64,000 nucleotides of DNA from Gemmatimonadota bacterium (GTDB lineage: Bacteria; Latescibacterota; UBA2968). Positions 42,274 to 50,052 of the stretch are shown in pieces. The stretch is from positions 23,046 to 87,045 of the forward strand of contig VXRD01000155.1 of NCBI GenBank assembly GCA_009838845.1. The letters run 5' to 3'. Position 1 is the first letter of the stretch, and every line of letters begins with the position of its first letter. The translations under genes were made by a program, and so were the position numbers. The notes below the pieces were generated by a model. The model was not told the DNA's origin, did no database searches, and saw only the letters and a list, made by a program, of their open reading frames with translations.

Positions 42274-42313
42274 TGGCTCATATCCGCTACGCTCGTAGGC
42301 GAGTCTATCTTTT

Positions 42314-42350
42314 AGCCCCCGTGTGGTGACGCACAGGGGCTTTTATTTTT
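42314..42350 (+). terminator. Terminator or attenuator upstream of the dehydrogenase gene
   Basis: AGCCCC pairs with GGGGCT and an inner GTGTG pairs with CGCAC, with one C-A mismatch between them and a small loop, followed by TTTATTTTTT. A strong rho-independent terminator in front of a gene. No gene on this strand ends before it, so it closes a small RNA or acts as an attenuator. Confidence 0.8.
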
Positions 42351-42405
42351 TAATAAAGGTGAAAAATGCGTCGAATATTTTGATCTTTGGAAAGGAAGAT
42401 GCCTT

Positions 42406-43494
42406 ATGTCTGAAAATATTACAATTTTGGGTGGGGGTAATACGGCGTTTGCCGCGGCTGCGAATCTGACGTTGAAGGGGTTTGGTGTTACGCTTTGCGA
42501 ATTGCCGGATTTCAGGGAGATGCTCGATCCCGTGCGCGATAGTGGGGTGATTCATCTGGTAGGTGTTGAGGAGACGGGGGCGGCGAAGGTTCACAGTTTG
42601 ACCACGGATATTGAGGCAGCTTTGAATGCCTCGGATCTGATTCTGGTGATTGTGCCAGCGTATGCACATAAGCCTTTTGCGCTGGCGTGTGCGCCCTATC
42701 TGGGACCCGAGCATACGGTTGTGCTGATGCCGGGTACGTTGGGTACGCTGGAATGGGCGACGTTGTTGAGAGAACAGGGTGTGGCGGGGGTCACGCTTGC
42801 CGAGGTGGATACTGCGCCTTATGTGTGTCGGAAGACTGCGCCGGATACGGCGACGATTTGGGGTACTGTGACCGGATTAGGTCTGGGGGTTTTGCCGGCG
42901 ACGGAGACTGAGCGTGTGCGCGAGCGTCTGTCGCCTTTTTTTCCGGGTATTCAGGCGTATCCAACGGTGATGGCGTGTGGTTTGTCTGCGATGAATCCGG
43001 TTGTGCATCCCGCAGGTGTGTTGATGAATGCGGGGCGGATTGAGTATTCTCACGGAGAGTTCTATTTTTACGAGGAGGGGGTTTCTCCGTCTGTGGCGAA
43101 GATGATTATGGCTGTGGATGCAGAGCGCAGAGCGATTGCAAAGGCTTTTGGGTATGATCTGGTGGCGGCTGATGAGGCGTTTTATCGCGCGGGTTTTGGT
43201 CCGAAGGGGGATTTGTGGGCCGCGATTAATGGCAGCCGGATGCTAACGCAGCTCAAGGCACCGGGGTCGCTTGAGAGCCGATGGCTCACGGAGGATATTC
43301 CCTATGGTCTTTCAGCGTGGCACGATGTGGGCGCGCAATACGGGGTGGATGCGCCTTTGATGCGCGGGCTGGTGGATATTGCGTCTGTGGTGATGGGTTT
43401 TGATGGATGGACTTCAGGGCGCAGCGTGCGCGAGTTGGGGATTGAGGGGATGGATCTGGAGAGGTTGAATGCGTTTTTGGAGACGGGATTATGA
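42406..43494 (+). CDS. NAD/NADP octopine/nopaline dehydrogenase family protein
   Basis: 362 residues. N-terminal Rossmann domain I-T-I-L-G-G-G-N-T-A-F-A-A-A-A-N-L, with G-x-G-x-x-A/G in the form expected for this family. A helical C-terminal domain follows, with N-P-V-V-H-P-A-G-V-L-M-N-A-G-R-I-E near residue 200, whose histidine is the proton relay in octopine dehydrogenase. The family reductively joins an amino acid and a 2-oxo acid, or does the reverse. The substrate is not known. Ribosome site AAAGGAAG. It stands alone, downstream of a promoter and terminator that may control it by attenuation. Confidence 0.88.
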   Translation: MSENITILGGGNTAFAAAANLTLKGFGVTLCELPDFREMLDPVRDSGVIHLVGVEETGAAKVHSLTTDIEAALNASDLILVIVPAYAHKPFALACAPYLGPEHTVVLMPGTLGTLEWATLLREQGVAGVTLAEVDTAPYVCRKTAPDTATIWGTVTGLGLGVLPATETERVRERLSPFFPGIQAYPTVMACGLSAMNPVVHPAGVLMNAGRIEYSHGEFYFYEEGVSPSVAKMIMAVDAERRAIAKAFGYDLVAADEAFYRAGFGPKGDLWAAINGSRMLTQLKAPGSLESRWLTEDIPYGLSAWHDVGAQYGVDAPLMRGLVDIASVVMGFDGWTSGRSVRELGIEGMDLERLNAFLETGL

Positions 43495-43496
43495 AG

Positions 43497-43565
43497 TGTG
43501 AAGAGTGAAGTGCGAAAAAGAGAAGCTGGAAGTTGGGGGCTGACTGCTGACCGCTCAGTGTGTAT
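43497..43565. repeat. Dispersed intergenic repeat, copy 2
   Basis: Reverse-complement relative of 34445-34498: CACTTC-rich part next to the dehydrogenase stop, then AGCGGTCAGCAGTCAGCCCC on the minus strand. The heptamer-like TCAGCAG/TCAGC pattern recalls short tandem heptamers. The rest of the 170-nt gap to 43665 shows nothing recognisable. Confidence 0.55.
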
Positions 43566-43664
43566 TTATGCTGCGTCCTATACCCTACGGGTTCTCATCC
43601 TGTCCATCCTTCCATCACTGGATAGAAACACTCCAGTGCAGGCTCTATTCATCCTGATCCGCTT

Positions 43665-45002
43665 TCATTCAATCAATTCTTTGACATTGTGAACGCGAAT
43701 ATCGACTTCGGGCAGATGGGTGTTCAGGATTTCGGTAATGTGATCCTTGGGACCGATGAAGATCATGATCATATTCTGCGGCACAAAGAATTTTTCGAGA
43801 AAGGCACGCACTTCATCATTAGTGACGGCATCAAATCCGCCTTTGCGGATTGGTGATTTGTAAATGGCTCTGCTTACCTCCTGGTTGAGGCTTTGCTGCG
43901 GTGTTCTGTCGTGGACAAAAGACTCATTGATCGTTTCGCGATGTTCTTTGAGTGTTTCCCAAAAGCGAGGATTGTCGGGCAGGTTTTGGATGAAGTCGGA
44001 CATTTTTGCGATCAATTCTTCGCTGTTATCGAGTTGGGGATCGGCATAAATTTGGAGATATCGGACATTTTGTTCGGATAGATCTCGGCAAGAAGTTCCA
44101 TAGACCAATTTCAATTCTTCTCTGAAATATTTATAGAGCAACCTGGACTCAGGAGGCTGGCCAAGCGTGTCCGATACCATGTTTGGAATATAATTTTCTT
44201 CACCTATGCGGCCGCAGGGGACCATCCAAAGACAGAATACATTTTTTAAGTTTGAATAACCCTCAAAAATAAAAGCAACAGGACCAACGTTAGCATTTGT
44301 TGATGGGAAATTCAATGAATGTACAAAGCCGCCTGCCTGTCCGCGCATCTTCCTTTCTTCTGTGAAGGGACGAAGTATCTTCGCAATTTCAGTGGAATCG
44401 CGGTCTGAGATGACTTTAAAGAATACTACGTCTGTTTTCAGAAGCCGATCCGCGTATTGTCTGACGTCGTATAGTGAGAGGTCATTCAGCGTTTTTAATG
44501 AGCGTCTTTTCAGGATGCCAAGGGTTTGTGACAGTGCCAGATTTTTCACCATTGTATAGGTTGGGCGTTTGATCGCGTCTTTGTAATCGGTATTTAGTTG
44601 TGATTTTACATATTTCAGATCATACTCTGTAAACTCGAGGTTATATATCAGGTCGCGAATTATTTTTATTGCTTTGCCACTGTTCTCGGATAAGCCATGA
44701 ATGGAGATGGTCTGGTATGCGTCGCTGGTCGTGAGAGTTAGATGGGTGCCCAGTGCTTCGAGTTGATCCAGGTGCCCCTGTTTTTTTGCCGTCTCCCAAA
44801 TCAAATTAAAGACCGTTCTTGCAAGGCCAATTTGCGAAGAGGGGTTCACACCGGTTCCTGCGCCGAGAAAGACAATCTCAATTTTGTTGAGGGGAGCGCG
44901 TTTGTCGATGCGATAAAAGATGTGGTGGTTGGGAATTTCGGCAAACGCAGATAGGGGACCAAACAGAATAAAGCTAAATGTCAGGATTAAAAATCTTGTC
45001 AT
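43665..45002 (-). CDS. M16-type peptidase homologue without the zinc motif
   Basis: 445 residues with a Sec signal peptide (L-I-L-T-F-S-F-I-L-F-G-P-L-S-A-F-A). The body has the M16 fold marks L-A-R-T-V-F-N-L-I-W and L-E-A-L-G-T-H-L-T-L-T-T, but no H-x-x-E-H. It is therefore the inactive partner of a two-gene M16 pair. Such pairs act as heterodimers in which the inactive subunit helps bind the peptide. Its start overlaps the end of the active subunit gene by 29 nt, a sign of coupling. Periplasmic location. Its substrate is not known. Confidence 0.85.
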   Translation of the reverse strand: MTRFLILTFSFILFGPLSAFAEIPNHHIFYRIDKRAPLNKIEIVFLGAGTGVNPSSQIGLARTVFNLIWETAKKQGHLDQLEALGTHLTLTTSDAYQTISIHGLSENSGKAIKIIRDLIYNLEFTEYDLKYVKSQLNTDYKDAIKRPTYTMVKNLALSQTLGILKRRSLKTLNDLSLYDVRQYADRLLKTDVVFFKVISDRDSTEIAKILRPFTEERKMRGQAGGFVHSLNFPSTNANVGPVAFIFEGYSNLKNVFCLWMVPCGRIGEENYIPNMVSDTLGQPPESRLLYKYFREELKLVYGTSCRDLSEQNVRYLQIYADPQLDNSEELIAKMSDFIQNLPDNPRFWETLKEHRETINESFVHDRTPQQSLNQEVSRAIYKSPIRKGGFDAVTNDEVRAFLEKFFVPQNMIMIFIGPKDHITEILNTHLPEVDIRVHNVKELIE

Positions 45003-46491
45003 CGAATATCGCCTTTTGAGAGGTGGAGGAGGTCGTCCTGGCTTTTCTCCGCCATTTTTTTATTCCCCATACCAATAGCGCGACAATGCCGCCCAACAGC
45101 GTTAGAAAACCGACCAATGCCAATACGATACGTACATAGTCGCCAAAGGATCGAGGCTTTCGCGGAGGCGGCTCTTTTTTTTCTATTTCTGTGAGGGAGT
45201 GGGTGATTGAATTGTCATCTTTCAGATATTGATCGATGATGCGCGGAATGTCTTCTGCGCGGATGGATTTAAGGTCTTGTATCAATTTTGGATATAGCAA
45301 GGGATCATCGGCGTGGGCAAATGCGCTGCCAAATGAAATAGCCATGCTTGATCGGTTGTAAAACGCGGAATACAGGGTGTTCAACTGCTGGTTTCGGGCG
45401 GCATCGAATTCTGCATCAGAAATGGTTTTCAGATTTACCAATGCCACATGGATCATGTCCTGGATCGTATTTCTGGATATATTATGAGGCAGTTCTGCAT
45501 AGCAAGTCATCAAGCCGAATCCCTTATGGCTGCCTACTGAGACGCTGAAAGATTTTGCGAGCCGAGAATTGACCAGAGAAGCACTCAGAGAATTTGAGGG
45601 CTTTTCCAGCAGACGTTCCACAATGAGCAGACCCGCATAGTCGCGATTGCCTAAATTGGGGGTGTACCAGCCCTTCCTGAATATGGTAAAGTTGAGATTG
45701 TTTGATGAGTTTTTTAATCTTTTTCCAAGCACACCACGGTCGGGAGATTGGGGTGCGTACAATTTGATCGGCGTTATATCATTGCCATAAGCTTCGTCGA
45801 GTTTGGTGAGGGCATGGTCAATATCCACATCGCCGATGACAACGATAAGTCTTTTTTGCTCGCGCAGGAAATTTTCGTAGTAATCTTTCAATCCAATGGG
45901 TTCGAGTTGTCGAATAAATGTCTCCGCACCAAGGCCATCAAAATTTTTCTTGTCATAGATTAAACCATAAAAATAATTCGCAGATCGGCGTTCTGGTTGT
46001 GCCAGTCTTTGGCTTCTTTCTGTCAGTACGATCTTTTTTTCTTTTTCAACGACTTCTTCATCGATTACTGTATCGTAATATATGTTGCGGTCTATCTCGA
46101 CAGCGAGGTCAAATTTGTCCTTTGGAAATCTGAGTGTAAAGCGCGTGAAATGATAAGATGTCACGGCACCACTTTGCCCGCTGTTCTCGGCGATAATCTG
46201 GTTGAGTTCGCCCGGTTCATAGCTTCCCCTGTCTATCATAATATGCTCTAAAAAGTGGAGCCGTCCTTGCCTGCCTTCGGCTTCATCTGCAGAACCCGCG
46301 CAGTAGAAGGTCTGGTATTCAAAGGAAGGGATGGTGCGATCGACGACGATGACGGCGTCGAGCAGGGGGTTGATGGTGTAGTGCTGTGCGACGAGTGTTT
46401 CAGATAATGTCGCTGTGCCGATAAGCTCGTATGCCGTGCAGGTACACGGCAAGAGACATGCGAGAATAGCGATGTACGCGTGGTACTTCAT
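44974..46491 (-). CDS. M16 family zinc peptidase with C-terminal membrane anchor
   Basis: 505 residues. Signal peptide (about 1-20), then the inverted zinc motif H-F-L-E-H at 79-83 and the third ligand Glu158 in I-V-L-T-E-R, at the spacing usual for M16. A single membrane helix near the C-terminus (V-L-A-L-V-G-F-L-T-L-L-G-G-I-V-A-L-L-V-W-G) is followed by K-K-W-R-R-K, so the catalytic part faces the periplasm. This anchor is uncommon in M16 proteins. It is paired with the inactive homologue at 43665. The start at 46491 has a weak ribosome site, but the signal peptide supports it. Confidence 0.9.
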   Translation of the reverse strand: MKYHAYIAILACLLPCTCTAYELIGTATLSETLVAQHYTINPLLDAVIVVDRTIPSFEYQTFYCAGSADEAEGRQGRLHFLEHIMIDRGSYEPGELNQIIAENSGQSGAVTSYHFTRFTLRFPKDKFDLAVEIDRNIYYDTVIDEEVVEKEKKIVLTERSQRLAQPERRSANYFYGLIYDKKNFDGLGAETFIRQLEPIGLKDYYENFLREQKRLIVVIGDVDIDHALTKLDEAYGNDITPIKLYAPQSPDRGVLGKRLKNSSNNLNFTIFRKGWYTPNLGNRDYAGLLIVERLLEKPSNSLSASLVNSRLAKSFSVSVGSHKGFGLMTCYAELPHNISRNTIQDMIHVALVNLKTISDAEFDAARNQQLNTLYSAFYNRSSMAISFGSAFAHADDPLLYPKLIQDLKSIRAEDIPRIIDQYLKDDNSITHSLTEIEKKEPPPRKPRSFGDYVRIVLALVGFLTLLGGIVALLVWGIKKWRRKARTTSSTSQKAIFDDKIFNPDI

Positions 46492-46510
46492 ATCGGATAT
46501 TTGCGGTAAA

Positions 46511-46541
46511 GGTAGGCGCGACCGGGCTGGTCGCGCCTATT
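46511..46541. repeat. Palindrome GTAGGCGCGACC/GGTCGCGCCTAT
   Basis: GGCGCGACC, loop GGGCT, GGTCGCGCC: a perfect 9-bp stem. It is related to the GTAGGGGCGACC element at 34778. It lies between the DUF1080 stop and the M16 start. Without a T-run it is more likely a repeat than a terminator. Confidence 0.65.
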
Positions 46542-46558
46542 TGTTATCGCGTCAGGTG

Positions 46559-47137
46559 TTAGAGTTTTTCGATTTCTATGTTGCGGAACCAGATCTGGTT
46601 GCCGTGGTCTTGAAGGCCGATGTACCCGGCTTCGGTCATTTCGCGGAATGCGCGGTTGAATTTGTTGCGCGTGCCGTCGGGGTTCTGGTTCGGCGTGGTC
46701 CAGCGGTTGAGGTCCATGTCGGTGATTTGCTCGCCGTTCAAGGTGACGCGGATGATGTTGTCCATGGTGTAGAGGATCATGTGATTCCATTCGCCCGCGG
46801 GTTTGCAGGTGTTGTGGGTGGGGGCTTGTAAATCATAGACTGCGCCGCAGCATTTGGTGGTTGCGGGTTCGTGTCCGTGCGTGTCCAGGATTTGGATTTC
46901 AATGCCGGTTTGCACGGGGTTGTCCAGGTCGGTCCAGCGGAAGAAGACGCCGCTGTTGGTTCTGGGGGGATGTTTGAATTCGAGCGAGAGTTCAAAGTTT
47001 TTGAACTGGTCTTCTGTGTAGTACAGGTATTTCCCTTGTTCTGCGGTGCAGAAGAGGCAGCCGTGATCTATGATCCAACCGTCGGGATTGCCGGTGGCTG
47101 CCCAGCCGTTGAGGGTTTTGCCGTCGAAAAGTTGCAT
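46559..47137 (-). CDS. DUF1080 (3-keto-disaccharide hydrolase) family protein
   Basis: 192 residues, essentially one DUF1080 domain: L-F-D-G-K-T-L-N-G-W at the start, N-F-E-L-S-L-E-F-K, N-S-G-V-F-F-R-W, G-I-E-I-Q-I-L-D, G-E-W-N-H-M and G-Y-I-G-L-Q-D-H-G-N-Q-I-W-F-R-N-I at the end. It is a concanavalin-like sandwich; members cleave 3-keto-glycosides after oxidation of the sugar by a Gfo/Idh-type enzyme. That fits the Gfo/Idh gene at the head of this operon. No signal peptide is visible. Ribosome site AAGGAGGC is strong. It begins 12 nt after the nitrilase-family gene. Confidence 0.9.
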   Translation of the reverse strand: MQLFDGKTLNGWAATGNPDGWIIDHGCLFCTAEQGKYLYYTEDQFKNFELSLEFKHPPRTNSGVFFRWTDLDNPVQTGIEIQILDTHGHEPATTKCCGAVYDLQAPTHNTCKPAGEWNHMILYTMDNIIRVTLNGEQITDMDLNRWTTPNQNPDGTRNKFNRAFREMTEAGYIGLQDHGNQIWFRNIEIEKL

Positions 47138-47149
47138 GTAGCCTCCTTG

Positions 47150-48097
47150 TTAGGTAGTGATTGCGACGGGTTCTGTGAGATGTTCGCCGCGCATGGCGCG
47201 CGAGCGGTCGTAATAGGTCCACAGGTCTTCGAGTTCAAATTCCGCTTCGATGTCTTCTACGGATATATCTTCCATGAGGGATTCGAGTACGAATGTGGCT
47301 TCGGGGCGCATGATGTGGATGCGGACGCCTGCGCCATAGGTGCTGTGGATGTCGCCGAGTTTGTTCTGGTTGAAGTCGAGGTGGTACGCTTTGGTGTCTG
47401 CGTTGATTTCGGCAAATGCAAAGGGCGGGAGTTTGCCCTGTTCCACGAGGGGCTCACTATAGCCTTGCCACGCGAGGCGGTGACCGCACATGTCGGTGAT
47501 GGAGCTTTCCTGGGATTGGCTGACGATGAGGAAGACGCCGTAGTCGCGCGCCCAGGCGGCGTGTCGCATGCCGCCATTGAACATGCTGGGAAAGAAGACC
47601 ATGCGCGCACCTGAGCGGGCGAGCATCATGGCAACTTCGGGGAATTTGAGGTCAAAGCAGATGCACATGCCCACGCGACCACGGTCTGTGGCGAACGTGT
47701 TGGCCTGTGTGCCGGGCAGGGTGCCGCGTTCCATTTCGTTGACGGTGGGTTGCACTTTGTGGTAGCGGCCCAAGACGTTTCCATCCCGACCGATGAGGAC
47801 GGCGGCGTTGAAGGTCTGGTCTTCCCACAACTCTTGCATGCCGACGATGACATGGGTGCCGATTTCCGCGGCTGCTTTGCCAATGGCTTCGGTTGTGGGA
47901 CCGGGTATGGGTTCGCCCATCCAGGCATCGCTGTCTTGCGGACAGCCGAGTTCTCGCGCGACTTCGGTGAAGCATACAAAGTCGGGGCAATAAGGGGCTG
48001 TTTCTTCGAGGTGGCGCACCATGTGTTCTACGTTTTGTTCTGCGTTTTTGTACCCACCTCTGGGGAATGAGACGCTGAGGAGTCGGACGGTTTTCAC
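47150..48097 (-). CDS. Carbon-nitrogen hydrolase (nitrilase superfamily)
   Basis: 315 residues. The catalytic triad is visible: Glu in C-F-T-E-V-A-R-E, Lys in Y-H-K-V-Q-P-T and Cys in G-M-C-I-C-F-D-L-K-F-P-E. The fold is an alpha-beta-beta-alpha sandwich that cleaves amide or nitrile bonds. Start chosen at the GTG at 48097 because AAAGGAGAACACC stands just before it. The natural amide is not known. It lies between Gfo/Idh and DUF1080 genes on one strand and is likely co-transcribed, although the octamer arrays separate it from Gfo/Idh by about 120 nt. Confidence 0.88.
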   Translation of the reverse strand: MKTVRLLSVSFPRGGYKNAEQNVEHMVRHLEETAPYCPDFVCFTEVARELGCPQDSDAWMGEPIPGPTTEAIGKAAAEIGTHVIVGMQELWEDQTFNAAVLIGRDGNVLGRYHKVQPTVNEMERGTLPGTQANTFATDRGRVGMCICFDLKFPEVAMMLARSGARMVFFPSMFNGGMRHAAWARDYGVFLIVSQSQESSITDMCGHRLAWQGYSEPLVEQGKLPPFAFAEINADTKAYHLDFNQNKLGDIHSTYGAGVRIHIMRPEATFVLESLMEDISVEDIEAEFELEDLWTYYDRSRAMRGEHLTEPVAITT

Positions 48098-48114
48098 GGT
48101 GTTCTCCTTTCTAA

Positions 48115-48151
48115 GAATCAACGAATCAGCGAATCAACGAATCAACGAATC
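48115..48151 (+). repeat. Octamer tandem repeat GAATCAAC/GAATCAGC
   Basis: GAATCAAC, GAATCAGC, GAATCAAC, GAATCAAC and the beginning of a fifth unit. It faces the array at 48186-48222 in the opposite orientation across about 35 nt. Confidence 0.85.
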
Positions 48152-48185
48152 GAAGCTCGTAGCGACTTTGGGTGGTTGGGCGGGG

Positions 48186-48222
48186 TTCGTCTATTCGTCT
48201 ATTCGTCTATTCGTCTATTCGC
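48186..48222 (-). repeat. Octamer tandem repeat GAATAGAC, inverted partner
   Basis: On the minus strand four units GAATAGAC follow directly on the TAG stop of the Gfo/Idh gene. The unit is the same as in the array after the PcfJ gene at 30516. Confidence 0.85.
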
Positions 48223-49193
48223 TATCGCTCTCCGTAATAGGTGATCAAGCACTGATCCATGACCCAGGATGCACGAGCACCGGTTTCTCCGGTGGATACG
48301 CATTGGCCTTCGCCGCGCAGTTCGTTGACGATGGTTTGTATCAGGGGTTGTTGTACGTGCGGGGGATTGGGCGCGGCGATGTGTTCTTCTTTGCCGTTGC
48401 GTTTGAGGATGATGTCGGTATCCGCGAAGACGGGGGTCTGGATTTCGCCTTCGGATCCCGTGAATGTGATGCGGTTGTCGGAATGGTCGGCGTGGAAGTT
48501 CCAGATGCCTGTGCCTGCGACGCCGCTTTCAAATTCAAATGCAGCGGTTGTTACGTCTTCGGCTTCGTACGTTCCGCCGGTGTTGAGCGCGTAGCCGCTG
48601 GCGCGGGTGATGGGGCTGACGAGGAAGTCGAGGATGTCGATGCCGTGTGATGCGAGGTCGAGGAATTTGCCCGCGCCGGCGATGGATGGGTCAAATCGCC
48701 AGTTGTTGGGGTTTGTGTCGAGTTTGCCGTATTGGACGATGTGTACAGATGTGAGGGTTCCTATTGCGCCTTCGCGGAGGAGTTCGCGGACTTTCAGGAA
48801 GCGCGGGAGTCCGCGGCGGTAATAGGCGACGTAGAGGGGCAGGTTTTTGGCTTTGAAGGCTTCGACCATTTGTACGCATTCGCGGTGGTTCATGGCCATG
48901 GGTTTTTCGACGTAACAGGGTTTGCCGGCTTCGGCGACGCGGAGAGCGTAGTCGCAGTGCGAGGAGGGCGGGGTGGCGATGTACACGGCGTTGACGTCGG
49001 GGTGGTGGATGACTTCATCGGCGTTGCTGGTGGATTGGGATATGCCGTGGCGTTTGGCGAAGTCCGCGGCTTTTTCACCGTCCCGGCGCATGACGATGAC
49101 GAGTTCTGAGTGGTCCGCCTTGTAAAATCCCGGGCCACTTTTGACTTCGCATACGTCACCACAACCGATGATGCCCCATTTTACTGTTTGCAT
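48222..49193 (-). CDS. Gfo/Idh/MocA family oxidoreductase
   Basis: 323 residues. Rossmann start V-K-W-G-I-I-G-C-G-D-V-C-E, Y-V-E-K-P-M-A-M-N-H with the E-K-P lysine, and G-G-K/G-A-G-K-F-L-D-L-A-S-H-G-I-D-I-L with the likely catalytic His in the second domain. Start chosen at the ATG at 49193 behind GAAAGGAC; ten in-frame codons upstream lie in the next gene. It probably oxidises a sugar at C3, which fits the DUF1080 enzyme downstream. It is not closely similar to the Gfo/Idh protein at 24902. Confidence 0.92.
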   Translation of the reverse strand: MQTVKWGIIGCGDVCEVKSGPGFYKADHSELVIVMRRDGEKAADFAKRHGISQSTSNADEVIHHPDVNAVYIATPPSSHCDYALRVAEAGKPCYVEKPMAMNHRECVQMVEAFKAKNLPLYVAYYRRGLPRFLKVRELLREGAIGTLTSVHIVQYGKLDTNPNNWRFDPSIAGAGKFLDLASHGIDILDFLVSPITRASGYALNTGGTYEAEDVTTAAFEFESGVAGTGIWNFHADHSDNRITFTGSEGEIQTPVFADTDIILKRNGKEEHIAAPNPPHVQQPLIQTIVNELRGEGQCVSTGETGARASWVMDQCLITYYGER

Positions 49194-49215
49194 TAGAAGG
49201 TCCTTTCGATAAGAT

Positions 49216-49755
49216 TCAGCCATTATCTCGATTCATAACATTCTGTAATTTTGACGGGATGGAGCCGCCTGCGAGCAAATAGATTCCCAGGCCGAGATAA
49301 ATCACAGCGGCGATTCCCTCTGACCAGATATCTAATAAGGCACCCAGTCTATGCGGGGGGAGCGGTATGTTTATTTGGTGAAACCTTGCAACTATATTAA
49401 TTCCCTCATTGATCACTTTGGGCACACCTGTGAACACCATATAGACTCCGATGAGGCGCATGCCCACGTTGTAAAGTACCTGGGACCAGTTGTTGTCGGG
49501 AGAAATTTCAATTTCCCGTTCAACAGGGTCTAATTTTTGTGCGATTGTATCGGCATATTTTATAAATACATAAGCGAAGATGAAATAGAGAAACGGCAGA
49601 GCGAAATATCCATAAATCTCCCTCACCCACGTATCTTCTTGTTGGACCATTATAATACCCTGGGGTATAAAGCCGAGGATAGTCACCACCTGTATCAAAA
49701 AAAATAATCCGAAAATTTTGCAGGCGACTTTAATGAGTGCGTGTGAGTGGATCAT
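49216..49755 (-). CDS. Hypothetical membrane protein
   Basis: 179 residues with three or four predicted helices: I-F-G-L-F-F-L-I-Q-V-V-T-I-L-G-F-I, F-A-L-P-F-L-Y-F-I-F-A-Y-V-F-I, L-I-G-V-Y-M-V-F-T-G-V and A-A-V-I-Y-L-G-L-G-I-Y-L-L. The loop between helices two and three is acidic. Start chosen at the ATG at 49755 because CGGAGACG lies before it. No family recognised. It is 22 nt from the Gfo/Idh start and lies next to another small membrane protein gene, so the two may be expressed together. Base composition is more AT-rich than the enzyme genes around. Confidence 0.7.
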   Translation of the reverse strand: MIHSHALIKVACKIFGLFFLIQVVTILGFIPQGIIMVQQEDTWVREIYGYFALPFLYFIFAYVFIKYADTIAQKLDPVEREIEISPDNNWSQVLYNVGMRLIGVYMVFTGVPKVINEGINIVARFHQINIPLPPHRLGALLDIWSEGIAAVIYLGLGIYLLAGGSIPSKLQNVMNRDNG

Positions 49756-49803
49756 GGATCGTCTCCGATCTGTGTTTTCATGCACGGGCGACTGGATCCC
49801 GCC

Positions 49804-50004
49804 TTATATAATTTCCCATTTTTCTAGAAGGATCAACAAAATTGTGAGTAAATTCAGGCATATCGCAATTAATGTATAGATTTCCCAAAACTTTGATTGG
49901 AAGAAGGGCACCTTTATTTTCTGGCTTTTGATATTGAAATACAGGAATATGTATAGTAGAAGCAGAATCGTTAGGATTATTATCAGGACTGTATCATCTA
50001 TCAT
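49804..50004 (-). CDS. Small two-helix membrane protein
   Basis: 66 residues, start chosen at the ATG at 50004 (M-I-D-D-T-V). Two hydrophobic helices (L-I-I-I-L-T-I-L-L-L-L-Y-I-F-L-Y and L-I-A-I-C-L-N-L-L-T-I-L-L-I-L-L) with a basic loop K-S-Q-K-I-K between. The ribosome site is weak (an A-rich stretch), so the call rests on composition and length. Not recognised. AT-rich like its neighbour at 49216. Confidence 0.5.
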   Translation of the reverse strand: MIDDTVLIIILTILLLLYIFLYFNIKSQKIKVPFFQSKFWEIYTLIAICLNLLTILLILLEKWEII

Positions 50005-50052
50005 GTTTTTTTTTCCACAATGTCTCGCCCTGAGCACGTGGGTCGCTACAAT

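Noticed and set aside
47150..48097. Nitrilase-family gene as part of a toxin or defence module
   Set aside because: The Glu-Lys-Cys triad is that of a normal amidase and the neighbours are sugar enzymes.
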